From contig NZ_JAIWPU010000005.1 in NCBI RefSeq assembly GCF_021191705.1, forward strand, positions 124,001 through 188,000: a DNA stretch of 64,000 nucleotides, given 5' to 3'. Below the pieces are notes generated by a model. The model was not told the origin of the DNA, ran no database searches, and worked only from the letters and a program-made list of their open reading frames with translations. Of the stretch, positions 34,715-44,822 are shown piece after piece. Each line of letters starts with the position of its first letter. Within the stretch, counting starts at the first letter, position 1. The position numbers and the translations under genes were made by a program. The DNA is from Proluteimonas flavola. Its GTDB lineage: Bacteria; Pseudomonadota; Gammaproteobacteria; Xanthomonadales; Xanthomonadaceae.

Positions 34715-34785
34715 GTGGGAGCGGCCTTGGCCGCGAACGCCGCTGCTTCCCGGGAAAGCCTCTTCGCGCGCGAGCGCGCTCCCAC
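34715..34785. repeat. REPIN-like doublet, copy 5 (chimeric arms)
   Basis: The left arm is GTGGGAGCGGCCTTGGCCGCGA (34715-34736); the right arm is the different GCGCGCGAGCGCGCTCCCAC form. The two arms come from the two sequence variants seen separately in copies 1 and 4. The spacer contains TTCCCGGGAAAG. Confidence 0.78.
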
Positions 34786-34800
34786 CGATGGGCAGACCGC

Positions 34801-35565
34801 TCAGCAGGCGTCGCTGCGTCCGGCGGTCCACAGCAGGCCGCGCAGCAGATGCGCGCGGAACACGGGGTCGGCATACAGCGCCGCATCGTGGCCGAGGCCG
34901 GTGTACCAGGCGCGGCCACCGGCGTTCGCATGGCACCACGCGATGGGGTGGTCCTCGCCCATGCGCCCGTCGGGGTGCGAGGCAGGATCGATCGACGCGG
35001 TCACGCGCACGAACGCACGCGGATTGCGCCGGTAATCGTAGATTTCGTCGGTGACGCGCCACTCGCGCAGGCCGTCCGGCCCGGCGCCGTTCTCGAACAC
35101 CACGCGCACCGGCTGCAGGCCGTCGGGATGCCGCGCGAACCACGCGCCGACCAGGTCGCCGTACCAGGGCCAGGCGTAGCCGCTGTCGGCGGCCGCGTGC
35201 ACGCCCATGAAGCCGCCGCCCGCGGCCACGTAGCGTTCGAACGCGGCCTGCTGCACGGGGTCGAGTACCTCGCGCGTCGTGCTGGCGAACACCACGGCCG
35301 CGTAGCGCGACAGCTCGGCATCGTTGAACAGCGCCGCGTCCTCGGTCGCGTCGACCGCGAGCCCGGAGTGCGTACCCAACGCCTGCAGCGTGGCGATCGC
35401 GACCGGAATCGAATCGTGGCGGAAGCCGGCGGTGCGCGAGAACACCAGCACGCGCTGCGGCGCGTCGGCGGAGGCGGGCGCGGCGACCTGCGCCGATCCG
35501 GCCTGCGTGGCGCAGTTGGCGAGGGCCACCGCGCAGGCGGCAGCGAACAGGAGGCGAGGCGTCAT
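34801..35565 (-). CDS. ThuA-like (glutamine amidotransferase-fold) exported protein
   Basis: 254 aa. An N-terminal signal with a lipobox-like ALANCAT at the end of the hydrophobic run suggests a lipoprotein. The ThuA fold is evident from [60 protein letters not shown] and [18 protein letters not shown] near the end. ThuA proteins occur in sugar (trehalose, glucoside) metabolism in rhizobia; the exported versions are common in Bacteroidetes and Xanthomonads with no settled activity. It stands alone between a REPIN and the hutU remnant. Confidence 0.87.
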   Translation of the reverse strand: MTPRLLFAAACAVALANCATQAGSAQVAAPASADAPQRVLVFSRTAGFRHDSIPVAIATLQALGTHSGLAVDATEDAALFNDAELSRYAAVVFASTTREVLDPVQQAAFERYVAAGGGFMGVHAAADSGYAWPWYGDLVGAWFARHPDGLQPVRVVFENGAGPDGLREWRVTDEIYDYRRNPRAFVRVTASIDPASHPDGRMGEDHPIAWCHANAGGRAWYTGLGHDAALYADPVFRAHLLRGLLWTAGRSDAC

Positions 35566-35711
35566 GGTCGCGAGGATAGGTCGGCGGTGCGGCCTTGCTC
35601 ACGCCGCAGCGCACCAGTCGGCGCCGCTACGCGATGCGATATTCGATGCATCGACTTCGACGGAATGCCGCAACCTGATGAGTATCGTGTCTCGACTGAA
35701 GACTTTCAGAT

Positions 35712-35763
35712 CGTCATTCCCGCGGCTTTCAACAGACGAATGCCTGGTCAAGCGGGAATCCAG
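35712..35763. repeat. Hairpin repeat with AACAGACGAATG core
   Basis: CGTCATTCCCGCGG and AGCGGGAATCCAG pair around a 25-nt loop containing AACAGACGAATGCCTGGTCA. The same core recurs at 40730-40740 and, with changes, at 54330-54346. It directly abuts the 5' break of the hutU remnant. Confidence 0.65.
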
Positions 35764-35790
35764 CGTCTTGCTTTTCAATGCCTTGAAGTC

Positions 35791-36526
35791 GCTGCGGCCG
35801 AGGTGCTGCCCGACCTCGTCGGGCGCGGCGTGCGCCCGGACTGCGTCACCGACCAGACCAGCGCCCACGATCCCGTGCACGGCTACCTGCTGATCGGCTG
35901 GAGCGTCGAGCGCTGGATCGCCGAGCAGTCCGCCAATCCCGAGGCCGTGCGCGACGCCGCCAAGGCCTCGATGCGCGTGCACGTCGAAGCGATGCTCGCC
36001 TTCCACGCGCAGGGCATTTCCACCGTCGACTACGGCAACAACATCCGCCAGATGGCCCAGGACGAAGGCTGCGCCAACGCCTTCGATTTCCCCGGCTTCG
36101 TGCCGGCCTATGTGCGCCCGCTGTTCTGCCGCGGCATCGGCCCGTTCCGCTGGGTCGCGCTGAGCGGCGACCCGGAGGACATCGCCAGGACCGATGCCAA
36201 GGTCAAGGCACTGATCCCCGACGATCCGCACCTGCACCGCTGGCTGGACATGGCGGCGACGCGCATCGCCTACCAGGGCCTGCCGGCGCGGATCTGCTGG
36301 GTGGGCCTGGGCGTGCGCGACAGGCTGGGCCTGGCGTTCAACGAGATGGTGCGCAATGGCGAACTGAAGGCACCGATGCGACGGCACGGCGGACGCCGAC
36401 CGGCGCATCGCCCGCGCGCTGTGGAACGACCCGGCCACCGGCGTGATGCGGCATGCGGATGCGGGCTACGACATCGCGAAGGACTGCGCGAAGGCGCAGG
36501 GCCTGAACCTGCCGATGCTGCAGTAA
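35791..36526 (+). pseudogene. hutU: Urocanate hydratase remnant
   Basis: Homology to urocanase begins abruptly at [20 protein letters not shown] and runs through [52 protein letters not shown] and [20 protein letters not shown] to GELKAP at 36375. It then jumps, in another frame, to [20 protein letters not shown] and ends NLPMLQ at a TAA. The first half of the 555-residue enzyme is missing. By comparison with the family about 75 internal codons are also deleted, including the segment near the NAD and active-site loops. It cannot be functional. A repeat abuts the 5' break. Confidence 0.9.
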
Positions 36527-36544
36527 GCGACGCGCTCGGATGCA

Positions 36545-36662
36545 TCGTCGTCCCGGCGCACACCGGAGACGCGCTGCAACGGTCGAATGGCGCGTCATCC
36601 AGAGTCTGTTGCGGAGTACAACGGAAGTCGCTGGGCCCCGGCCTGCGCCGGGGCGACGAAGC
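36545..36662. repeat. Diverged inverted pair of the CATTCCGG repeat family
   Basis: The left arm TCGTCGTCCCGGCGCACACC and the right arm ending CCGGCCTGCGCCGGGGCGACG are imperfect inverse copies, in the same layout as 29346-29436. It lies 18 bp beyond the hutU stop and before the leucine-rich-repeat gene. There is no gene between 36527 and 36709. Confidence 0.6.
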
Positions 36663-36709
36663 TGCGGGCCGGGCATCACCGAATCGATTGATTTCCAGGG
36701 AGCGGTGCA

Positions 36710-38422
36710 ATGAAGCGTATTGAACGTCTGGCCGCTGGCGCGGTATTGCTGATGTCCGCGGTGTCCTCCGCGCTGGCCGCGCCGCTGATGCGCGGCGCGT
36801 CCGTGCATGTCTGCAACGCGGCCAGCCGGTTCACCAACCTGCGGGACGGGCCGGGTGCCAGCAGGCATGCCGTGGTCGCGCAGATGCCGAACGGGCAGCG
36901 CCTCCGGGTCGAGAATCTCGAACACACACCGGACGGCCACGGCTACTACCGCGTGACCATGCTGGATGCGCACGGCGCGGCGCTGCGCACCGGCTTCGTC
37001 CATGACCAGGCCGTGCGCCCGCAATGCGATCTGCCGTCTTCGCGGAACGATCGGATCGCCCGCTTGGCGGCGGCCATCGCCGCGGACAATCCCGGCCTCG
37101 CCGCGTCCGACATCATTGCGGTCAACGCCGCATTCGATGGCACCTCCATCGATCTCAAACATCTGCCGCAGCTGCAGGACCTCTCCGCGCTGGCAGCATG
37201 GAAGTCGCTCGAGTTCGTCGACCTCACCCGGTCGGGCGTCACCGATCTGGCGCCGTTGTCGGGCCTGCAATCGCTGAAGACGCTGAGCCTGTACGAGACG
37301 GCGGTGCGCGACATCACGCCGCTGTCGACACTGCATGCGCTGGAGACGCTGAATCTCCACGGCACGCAGATCGTCGACGTGGACGCCCTGGCGGAACTGC
37401 AGAACCTGCAGACGCTGTACCTCTCGACGAGCCGCGTGCGCGACATCGCCGCGCTCGCGAAGCTGTCCGACCTGCGTGTGCTGACGCTGTCGGACACGCA
37501 GGTCCGCGACCTGACGCCGCTCGCATCGTTGTCCTCGCTGCGCAATCTCGACCTCTCCAGTGCCGGTGTGCGCGACACTGCGTTCCTGCGCGACAAGCCG
37601 TTGCTGAAGACGCTGGATCTCGAGGGCAACGCGATCGACGACCTGTCCGTGATCGCAGGCCTGCCCGCGCTGGAAAGCGCGATGCTCAGTACCAATCCGT
37701 TCACCGACATCGCCCCGTTGGCGAAGGCGGCGACCCTCCGCACCCTGTCGCTGGCCAACAGCCAGGTCGTGGACTACAGCCCCCTGGCGGCGCTGACGGG
37801 CCTGACCCGGCTCGAACTCGCCGGCAGCCGGATCGTCGATCTCGCGCCGCTGGCCGGCCTCGCCAGGCTCGAATCGCTTGCGCTGGGCGCGACAGGCGTC
37901 GCGCGCATCGACGCCGTGGCAGGGATGCGGTCCCTGCGCACCCTGCATCTGTTCGACACGCAGGTCGGCGATCTCGCGCCGCTTGCGGGCCTGCATCATC
38001 TGGAGCGACTGTCGATCTCCAGCGCGCCCGCAGACGACCTGTCGCCGCTTGCCGGCCATCGCAGTCTGCGTGCGCTGAGTCTGCGGCACTCGCGTGCCGC
38101 AGATTTCTCGATGATCGCGACGTTGACCGCACTCGAGGAACTGGACCTGGCCGGCACCTCGTTCACTGCGATGCCGACGCTGGCGTCCTTGCGCTCGCTG
38201 GAGACGCTGGATCTGTCGAAAACGCCCGTCGCCGATGTCTCCGTCCTGGAAACTCTGCCGAGGCTGCGCTGGCTGACCATGGAAGAGACGCAGGTACGGG
38301 ATGTGGCGCCATTGCGATCCATGACCAGCCTGCGCACGTTGCGGCTCGCGAAGTCGCCGGTCGGGAACATGGCGGTGCTGTCGGACCTGGTGGAGGCAGG
38401 GCTCGACATCCGGACGGACTGA
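36710..38422 (+). CDS. Secreted SH3b-leucine-rich-repeat protein
   Basis: 570 aa. Signal peptide (residues 1-24), then a bacterial SH3-like domain at about 27-103 ([20 protein letters not shown]), a helical linker, and 18 consecutive leucine-rich repeats of exactly 22 residues (157-552), consensus [22 protein letters not shown]. A short cap ends at 570. The repeat type is the internalin-like class, which forms a curved protein-binding surface. There is no membrane anchor, so it should be periplasmic or secreted. The SH3b part suggests binding to peptidoglycan or another wall-associated ligand. No partner gene is evident; the role is unknown. Confidence 0.88.
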   Translation: MKRIERLAAGAVLLMSAVSSALAAPLMRGASVHVCNAASRFTNLRDGPGASRHAVVAQMPNGQRLRVENLEHTPDGHGYYRVTMLDAHGAALRTGFVHDQAVRPQCDLPSSRNDRIARLAAAIAADNPGLAASDIIAVNAAFDGTSIDLKHLPQLQDLSALAAWKSLEFVDLTRSGVTDLAPLSGLQSLKTLSLYETAVRDITPLSTLHALETLNLHGTQIVDVDALAELQNLQTLYLSTSRVRDIAALAKLSDLRVLTLSDTQVRDLTPLASLSSLRNLDLSSAGVRDTAFLRDKPLLKTLDLEGNAIDDLSVIAGLPALESAMLSTNPFTDIAPLAKAATLRTLSLANSQVVDYSPLAALTGLTRLELAGSRIVDLAPLAGLARLESLALGATGVARIDAVAGMRSLRTLHLFDTQVGDLAPLAGLHHLERLSISSAPADDLSPLAGHRSLRALSLRHSRAADFSMIATLTALEELDLAGTSFTAMPTLASLRSLETLDLSKTPVADVSVLETLPRLRWLTMEETQVRDVAPLRSMTSLRTLRLAKSPVGNMAVLSDLVEAGLDIRTD

Positions 38423-38659
38423 GAACTGAGGCGCTTGCAGGGTGCGGGCTCGACATCGCGAAGCTGCGAATCCGCAGACGCAGATCCGCCGCCGCGGTCG
38501 GACGCGCGCAACCGCCGTACCCGGGTCGCCGACCGGAAAGTCCTTCGCTGCTGGGCAACGTTTCCGCGCTCCGGCCATCCGACGGGTTGAGACGCGGCCC
38601 TGGCGTCGCCATCCTGTGGCGACCTGCACCACTGACACCACTGACTGACGGATATCGCC

Positions 38660-39124
38660 ATGACCCGTTTCGATCTCACGCCACCCTCTGCCGGGCAGCG
38701 CGCCACGCTCGAGGCCGGCCTGTCCGCCGACGAGCGCCGCGTGCTGCTGCAGCACGGGACCGAGGCGCCGTTCTGCGGCGTGTTCCTCGACAACAAGCGC
38801 GAGGGCACCTACTGCTGCCGGCTGTGCGCGCTGCCGCTGTTCCGCTCGAGTGCGAAGTTCGATTCGGGCACGGGCTGGCCGAGCTTCTTCGCGCCGTTCG
38901 ATCCGGCGCACATCACCCTGATCCGCGACACCAGCCACGGCATGATCCGGGTCGAGGAGGTCTGCGCGCGCTGCGGCAGCCACCTGGGCCACGTGTTCCC
39001 GGACGGGCCGCCGCCGACGCACGAGCGGCATTGCCTCAATTCCGTGGCGCTGGCCTTCGTCGACGAGGGCGAGGCCCTGCCGGACCCCTTGCAGCGCGGC
39101 GGCGCCGAAGCCGGTCCCGCCTGA
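38660..39124 (+). CDS. msrB: Peptide-methionine (R)-S-oxide reductase
   Basis: Repairs the R epimer of methionine sulfoxide in proteins. It has 154 aa. Zinc-binding pairs are CCRLC and CARCG, the core has FDSGTGWPSFF and GSHLGHVFPDGP, and the catalytic Cys sits in RHCLNSVAL. There is no signal peptide, so it is cytoplasmic. A strong bidirectional terminator separates it from the convergent alcohol dehydrogenase gene. Confidence 0.95.
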   Translation: MTRFDLTPPSAGQRATLEAGLSADERRVLLQHGTEAPFCGVFLDNKREGTYCCRLCALPLFRSSAKFDSGTGWPSFFAPFDPAHITLIRDTSHGMIRVEEVCARCGSHLGHVFPDGPPPTHERHCLNSVALAFVDEGEALPDPLQRGGAEAGPA

Positions 39125-39144
39125 GGCGCAGCGCCGCTCCGCAT

Positions 39145-39177
39145 ACGCAAACGGCGCCCTCGCGGCGCCGTTTGCGT
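39145..39177. terminator. Bidirectional terminator between msrB and adh
   Basis: Perfect 14-bp stem ACGCAAACGGCGCC / GGCGCCGTTTGCGT with a 5-nt loop, midway between two convergent genes. A- and T-rich stem ends serve both directions. Confidence 0.8.
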
Positions 39178-39199
39178 CAGATCGAAATGCAGGCAGCGA

Positions 39200-40363
<1,164 letters not shown>

Positions 40364-40985
40364 CGGGTCGTCCTGTGCATGTGGGGACGCCCATCAGGCG
40401 CAGGTGGGATGGCAGCAACGCGTGATGTGCAGGTCGACGTGGCGTGAATCGCCGCACTTGCAAGAGCGGCGCGTCGCGCCGGAAGCGGAGCCCGGTGCGG
40501 TTTGCGTCGCGTGTCGCGGTCGCCTACGCGAGTCCGATGAACAGGCCGGCAGCGCCCCTGCGGTGCGACTGTCCGCGCCGACTTTCGGACGGCCGGTGCA
40601 CTGCGCACCCCTTCCCGCCTGATTGGTGTCGCGTTTCAGCCAGGGTCTGGTTTGGGGGCGTGAAGTTACGCCCATGTGTCTGGAAGGCCTGGACACGACC
40701 CTGTCGCTCCCGCGGCTCGCAACAGACGAATGTCTGGTCATGCGGGAGTCCATGGACGTGCGCGCGGACGTTGCGAAAGTCCTCGGACGACCGGCACACG
40801 TCCGATCGGGTGGAGGCCGAGCTGTCCCGGAAGCGCATCGCTGTTCCGGGCCGAGCCGAACAGCGCCCTCACCGCGGGACCGAGGCTCGGGCAGATCCAC
40901 CTTCTAATACCTCTTCGCTATTGACGCCGATCGTCCGCGCTCCGGTGCCTATACTCGCCATCCCTTGCCCCACGCAGGCCCCCAG
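40364..40985. other. 622-bp gene-poor gap with one repeat copy
   Basis: No frame here has convincing homology or composition. A hairpin repeat lies at 40703-40755 (CTCCCGCGG / TGCGGGAGTCC around AACAGACGAATGTCTGGTCA), the same family as 35712-35763. A -10-like TATACT at 40950-40955 probably serves the transporter gene that starts at 40986; the TTGACG at 40921 is too far from it to be its -35. Confidence 0.5.
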
Positions 40986-42359
40986 ATGACTGCTTCGAGC
41001 TCCGCCGCTTCACCCGTCGCACCCAATGCGGCCCGACCGGCCAGCCTGCGCCGGTCCGTGTCGAACACCCTCAAAGGTTCGGCCGGCAACCTCGTCGAGT
41101 GGTTCGACGTCTATGTGTACTCGGTGTTCGCGGTCTATTTCGAGTCGCAGTTCTTCTCGCCCGACGACAAGAATTCCACCCTGTACGTGTGGGCGATCTT
41201 CGCCGCGACCTTCCTGATGCGCCCGATCGGTGCCTGGTACTTCGGCCGCTTCGCCGACCGCTACGGCCGGCGCCTGGCGCTGACGGTCTCGGTGTCGGTG
41301 ATGGCGGGCTGTTCGTTCCTCATCGCGGTCAGCCCGACCGCCGAGCAGATCGGCATCTGGGCGGCGGTGCTGTTGCTGGTCGCGCGCCTGATCCAGGGTT
41401 TCGCGACCGGCGGCGAGTACGGCGCCAGTGCGACCTACATGTCCGAGGCGGCGATTCCGGGCCGCCGCGGCTTCCTGTCCTCGTTCCACTACGTGACCCT
41501 GGTCGGCGGCCATGTGCTGGCGCAGGCGACGCTGCTGGCGATGCTGCTGCTGCTCGACACCTCGCAGATCTCCGAATGGGGCTGGCGCGTGGCGTTCGGC
41601 ATCGGTGGCCTCGCGGCGATCGTGGTGTTCTGGCTGCGCCGCACGATGGACGAATCGCTGGAATCGGATTCCATCCAGGAAGCCAAGACCGGTGGCGCGC
41701 AGGCCTCGGGCTCGATCCGCGAGCTGTTCGTGAACCAGTGGCGTCCGCTGTTGCTGTGCTTCCTGATCACCGCGGGCGGCACGGTCGCGTTCTACACCTA
41801 CTCGGTCAACGGTCCGAAGATGATCCAGACCGCGTTCGCCGGCGACGACGTCATGGTGGGCACGCTGATCAATCTGGGCCTGCTGACCTTCCTGATGGTG
41901 CTGCAGCCGATCGGCGGCTGGCTGTCGGACAGCGTGGGCCGCAAGAGCCTGCTGGTGTTCTTCGGCATCGGCGGCGTGCTCTACACCTGGTACTTGGTGA
42001 CGGCGCTGCCGCAGCAGACCAGCGCGCTGTCGGCCTTCATCATCTTGGGCATCGGTTTCATCATCCTGACCGGCTACACGTCGATCAACGCGGTGGTGAA
42101 GGCGGAACTGTTCCCCACGCACGTGCGTGCGCTGGGCGTGGGGCTGGGCTACGCGCTGGCGAACTCGGCGTTCGGCGGTACGGCGCCGTTTCTATACCAG
42201 GCGGCGCTGAAGGCGGATCAGGTCATCGCATTCGCGGTGTACGCCACCGCCATCATCGCGGTCTCGCTGGTGGTCTACGTGTTCTTCCTGAAGAACAAGG
42301 ACCAGAACTGGCTCGACGACGAGGCGCATATGCACGAACGGGTCGCCAGGCGTCGCTGA
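40986..42359 (+). CDS. MFS metabolite:H+ symporter (KgtP-like)
   Basis: Twelve-helix permease, 457 aa, of the metabolite:proton symporter family. Signature motifs are NLVEWFDVYVYSVFAVYF in TM1, MRPIGAWYFGRFADRYGRR in the TM2-3 loop, RLIQGFATGGEYGASATYMSE in TM4 and a KAELFPTHVRALGVGLGY stretch in TM10-11. Relatives carry alpha-ketoglutarate, proline/betaine or other organic acids. A strong terminator follows the gene. Confidence 0.92.
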   Translation: MTASSSAASPVAPNAARPASLRRSVSNTLKGSAGNLVEWFDVYVYSVFAVYFESQFFSPDDKNSTLYVWAIFAATFLMRPIGAWYFGRFADRYGRRLALTVSVSVMAGCSFLIAVSPTAEQIGIWAAVLLLVARLIQGFATGGEYGASATYMSEAAIPGRRGFLSSFHYVTLVGGHVLAQATLLAMLLLLDTSQISEWGWRVAFGIGGLAAIVVFWLRRTMDESLESDSIQEAKTGGAQASGSIRELFVNQWRPLLLCFLITAGGTVAFYTYSVNGPKMIQTAFAGDDVMVGTLINLGLLTFLMVLQPIGGWLSDSVGRKSLLVFFGIGGVLYTWYLVTALPQQTSALSAFIILGIGFIILTGYTSINAVVKAELFPTHVRALGVGLGYALANSAFGGTAPFLYQAALKADQVIAFAVYATAIIAVSLVVYVFFLKNKDQNWLDDEAHMHERVARRR

Positions 42360-42377
42360 TCGCGGTGTGATCCCTGA

Positions 42378-42416
42378 AGCCACCCGCTCCCATGTCGGGA
42401 GCGGGTGGCTTTTTCT
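42378..42416 (+). terminator. Rho-independent terminator
   Basis: Stem AGCCACCCGCTCCC / GGGAGCGGGTGGCT (14 bp, loop ATGTC) followed by TTTTCTC. It ends the transporter transcript and also lies near the end of the convergent dioxygenase-family gene. Confidence 0.9.
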
Positions 42417-42423
42417 CAGGTTC

Positions 42424-43230
42424 TCATGCGGGCGCTTGCGTTTCCGGCTCCCCATCGAACCGGTAGATGTCCATCGCCAGAAAGCCCATGTCGATGCCGG
42501 CATCGATGCGTTGCGCGCGCATCGGCGTGCCGCCGGCGCCCATCGCGACGTAGAGCGGCAACAGGTGTTCATCGGTCGGATGCGCGCGTTCGGCGAATGG
42601 CGCCTGCCTCCGGTAGTCGAGCAATGCCTCCACGTCCTCGGCCGCCAGCCGCTGCTCCACCCAGTCGATGAAGGGCTGCACGTATGGCGCCTGACGCGCT
42701 TCATCAAAGCTGCGCCAGTCGTGCAGGTTGTGGGTGATGCTGCCCGAGCCGATCACCAGCACGCCCGCGTCGCGCAACGGCGCCAGGGCACGGCCGAGCT
42801 GGAACTGGTGCGCCGGGCCGAGGCCGGGCTGGATCGACACCGGCACCACCGGGATGTCGGCATCGGGATACAGCAGGCGCAGCGGCACCCAGGCGCCGTG
42901 ATCGAGACCGCGTTGCGGGTCGAGCTGCGGCGGCAGTCCGGCCGCCTGCAGCAGGCCGGCCACGCGCGCGCTGAGCGCGGTGTCGCCGGGCGCGGGGTAG
43001 CGGATGTCGAACAGCGCCTGGGGGAAGCCGCCGAAATCGTGGATGGTCTCAGGCTTCGCCGCGCCGCCGACCAGCGGCGCATGCGCCAGCCAGTGCGCGG
43101 ACGCGATGACGATCGCGTTCGGCCTGGGCAGCGTGCGCGCCAGTTCAGCCAGGCGCTCGCCGACCTGTCCTGGCGCCAGCGCGGTCATCGGCGAGCCATG
43201 CGAGATGTAGAGGGCGGGCAGGCGGGTCAT
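42424..43230 (-). CDS. DODA-type extradiol dioxygenase-family protein (YgiD-like)
   Basis: 268 aa, LigB superfamily. Metal-ligand His residues appear in ALYISHGSPMTAL, VIASAHWLAHAP, GLDHGAWVPLRLLYP and IGSGSITHNLHDW. Length and motifs fit the DODA/YgiD class of 4,5-DOPA extradiol dioxygenases. In bacteria these open catechol-type rings, but the natural substrate is mostly unknown. The start at 43230 gives MTRLPALYISHG. It is divergent from the ECF sigma gene. Confidence 0.92.
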   Translation of the reverse strand: MTRLPALYISHGSPMTALAPGQVGERLAELARTLPRPNAIVIASAHWLAHAPLVGGAAKPETIHDFGGFPQALFDIRYPAPGDTALSARVAGLLQAAGLPPQLDPQRGLDHGAWVPLRLLYPDADIPVVPVSIQPGLGPAHQFQLGRALAPLRDAGVLVIGSGSITHNLHDWRSFDEARQAPYVQPFIDWVEQRLAAEDVEALLDYRRQAPFAERAHPTDEHLLPLYVAMGAGGTPMRAQRIDAGIDMGFLAMDIYRFDGEPETQAPA

Positions 43231-43457
43231 CGGTGTGCTCCGGAAGCGGCCGGCGCCACAGGCGCGGCCATGGTGCGGACAGGCTATGCCTGCGGTCGGC
43301 GCCGATAAACCGGCCTGCAGGCGTAGATCTGTTCCGGACCAGGGCGCAATGGCCGCCTCGCGATGGTCTCGCCGATGCGTACGGTCCACAGGCATCCAAT
43401 CGCGGCCCGGCGGCGTATCACTGCAGGTCACCGCCTGCACGTCCCACACACGGCGCC

Positions 43458-44096
43458 ATGCCCAAGCTGCCTGCCACCGCCGTCTCGAAGGTCACGCCCC
43501 TGCACGGGGCGGTTCGCATGTCCAAACTGCTCGCCGATCCGGCTCCCGACGCGGCGTTCTGGTCCGACCAGATGACCCGCGTGGCTGCGAACGCCGACGT
43601 CGACTGCTTCATGCGCATCTACGACCACTTCGCGCCGCGGCTCAACCGCTATCTGCTGGGCCAGGGCATCGCATCCGCGCAGGCCGAGGATCTGGTGCAG
43701 GACGCGATGCTGCGGCTGTGGCGCCGCGCGCGCTTGTTCGATGCGCGTCGGGCCAGCCTCGCAACCTGGCTGTTCCGCATCGCGCGCAACCTGCATATCG
43801 ATTCCCTGCGCCGCGGCGCGTCGGCGACCGCGTGGCCCGAGGATGTCGACCTGCTGCAGGACGACGACGGCGAGGCCGGCGCGAGCGGGCCGGAAGCCTT
43901 CGCCGACCACGTGGGCCTGGGCCGCGCGATCGATGCGCTGCCGGCCGGGCAGGCGCGCCTGATCCGCATGTCGTATCTCGAATCCAAGAGCCACTCGGAA
44001 ATCTCCAGCGAACTCGGCATGCCGCTGGGCTCGGTGAAATCGACGCTGCGCCGCGCCTTCGCCAAGCTGCGTCGCGGCCTCGGCGGCGAGGCATGA
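43458..44096 (+). CDS. ECF sigma factor
   Basis: Alternative RNA polymerase sigma factor of about 212 aa; an in-frame ATG at 43518 would give a shorter form with no homology lost. Region 2 shows IYDHFAPRLNRYLLGQG and AEDLVQDAMLRLWRRARLFD. Region 4 has LPAGQARLIRMSYLESKSHS and EISSELGMPLGSVKSTLRRA. It is followed, with an ATGA overlap, by a ChrR-type zinc anti-sigma, so it most resembles the RpoE-ChrR (ECF11-like) group for singlet-oxygen or oxidative stress. It normally activates its own operon. Confidence 0.93.
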   Translation: MPKLPATAVSKVTPLHGAVRMSKLLADPAPDAAFWSDQMTRVAANADVDCFMRIYDHFAPRLNRYLLGQGIASAQAEDLVQDAMLRLWRRARLFDARRASLATWLFRIARNLHIDSLRRGASATAWPEDVDLLQDDDGEAGASGPEAFADHVGLGRAIDALPAGQARLIRMSYLESKSHSEISSELGMPLGSVKSTLRRAFAKLRRGLGGEA

Positions 44097-44755
44097 ACGT
44101 GCCCGCGCGCCATCTCGATCATGCGACGCTGGTCGGCTATTCGGCTGGCGCGTTGCCGGTCGCGTTCGCCGCCGTGGTCGCCAGTCATCTGGAACTGTGC
44201 GCGACCTGTCGCGCGCAACTGGGCGCGGCCGATGCGATCGGCGCGCGGCTGATCGAACAGCAGGACGGCGTGCCGTTGTCGGCATCGGCGCGCGATGCGT
44301 TCCGCGCCCGGCTCGCGGCCGAAACCGTTGCGCCGCCCGTCGTGGTCGCGGAGCCCACAGCCGTTGACCCAGATCTGCTGCCCACGCCGTTGCGACCGTG
44401 GTTCGGCGACCGCTATTCCACGCTGCGCTGGCGCACGGTCGGACCGGGCATCCATCTGCTGCGCGCGCAGCACGAGGCGCTCGGCGCGCAACTGCTGATG
44501 CTGCGCACGGCGTCGGGCAAGCGCATGCCGATGCACCGCCACGGCAACAACGAACTGACCCTGATCCTGCGCGGCGCCTACGACGACGTGCTGGGACATT
44601 TCGGCCCCGGCGATGTCGCCGATCTCGATCACGAGACCGAGCATCAGCCGGTCACGAGCCACGGCGTGCCCTGCATCTGCGTGGCCGCGTCCGATGCGCC
44701 GATGAAGTTCAGTGGCTGGATCGCGCGGGCGATGCAGTCCGTACTGCGGATCTGA
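44093..44755 (+). CDS. ChrR-type zinc-binding cupin anti-sigma factor
   Basis: 220 aa. The N-terminal anti-sigma domain has the zinc site H-x3-C-x2-C as His32, Cys36, Cys39 (SHLELCATCRAQ), with His7 or His10 as the likely fourth ligand. A ChrR-like cupin domain follows: MPMHRHGNNELTLILRGAYD and DLDHETEHQPVT supply a second metal site. In Rhodobacter such proteins bind sigma-E and release it on singlet oxygen. Start and sigma stop overlap (ATGA). Confidence 0.92.
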   Translation: MNVPARHLDHATLVGYSAGALPVAFAAVVASHLELCATCRAQLGAADAIGARLIEQQDGVPLSASARDAFRARLAAETVAPPVVVAEPTAVDPDLLPTPLRPWFGDRYSTLRWRTVGPGIHLLRAQHEALGAQLLMLRTASGKRMPMHRHGNNELTLILRGAYDDVLGHFGPGDVADLDHETEHQPVTSHGVPCICVAASDAPMKFSGWIARAMQSVLRI

Positions 44756-44791
44756 TCCGCGAGCGGATTCTTTGCATCGCTCGTGGCAGGC

Positions 44792-44810
44792 TGTGTGACC
44801 CGATCACACA
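44792..44810. promoter_or_regulatory. Perfect 7-bp inverted repeat upstream of SMP-30 gene
   Basis: TGTGTGA-CCCGA-TCACACA, 12 nt before the lipoprotein ATG. The arms resemble a CRP/Clp half-site (TGTGA...TCACA), but the spacer is 5 and not the canonical 6. It could be an operator of another regulator or a hairpin at the start of the message. Confidence 0.45.
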
Positions 44811-44822
44811 CGAGGCACGCCG

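Noticed and set aside
22699-36526. A functional hut operon spanning hutI, hutF and hutU
   Set aside because: The genes are on different strands and 11 kb apart, and the hutU piece is clearly broken.
36360-36723. In-frame extension of the hutU piece up to 36723
   Set aside because: The frame after 36375 has no urocanase similarity; the true C-terminus lies in another frame ending at 36526.
40444-40989. Plus-strand frame in the gap before the KgtP-like transporter
   Set aside because: Cys/Arg/Pro-rich, crosses a repeat copy, and shows no domain or ribosome site. Probably chance.
44792-44810. Canonical CRP/Clp binding site
   Set aside because: The arms fit, but the spacer is 5 nt where CRP-type sites have 6. 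It was kept only as an unassigned palindrome.
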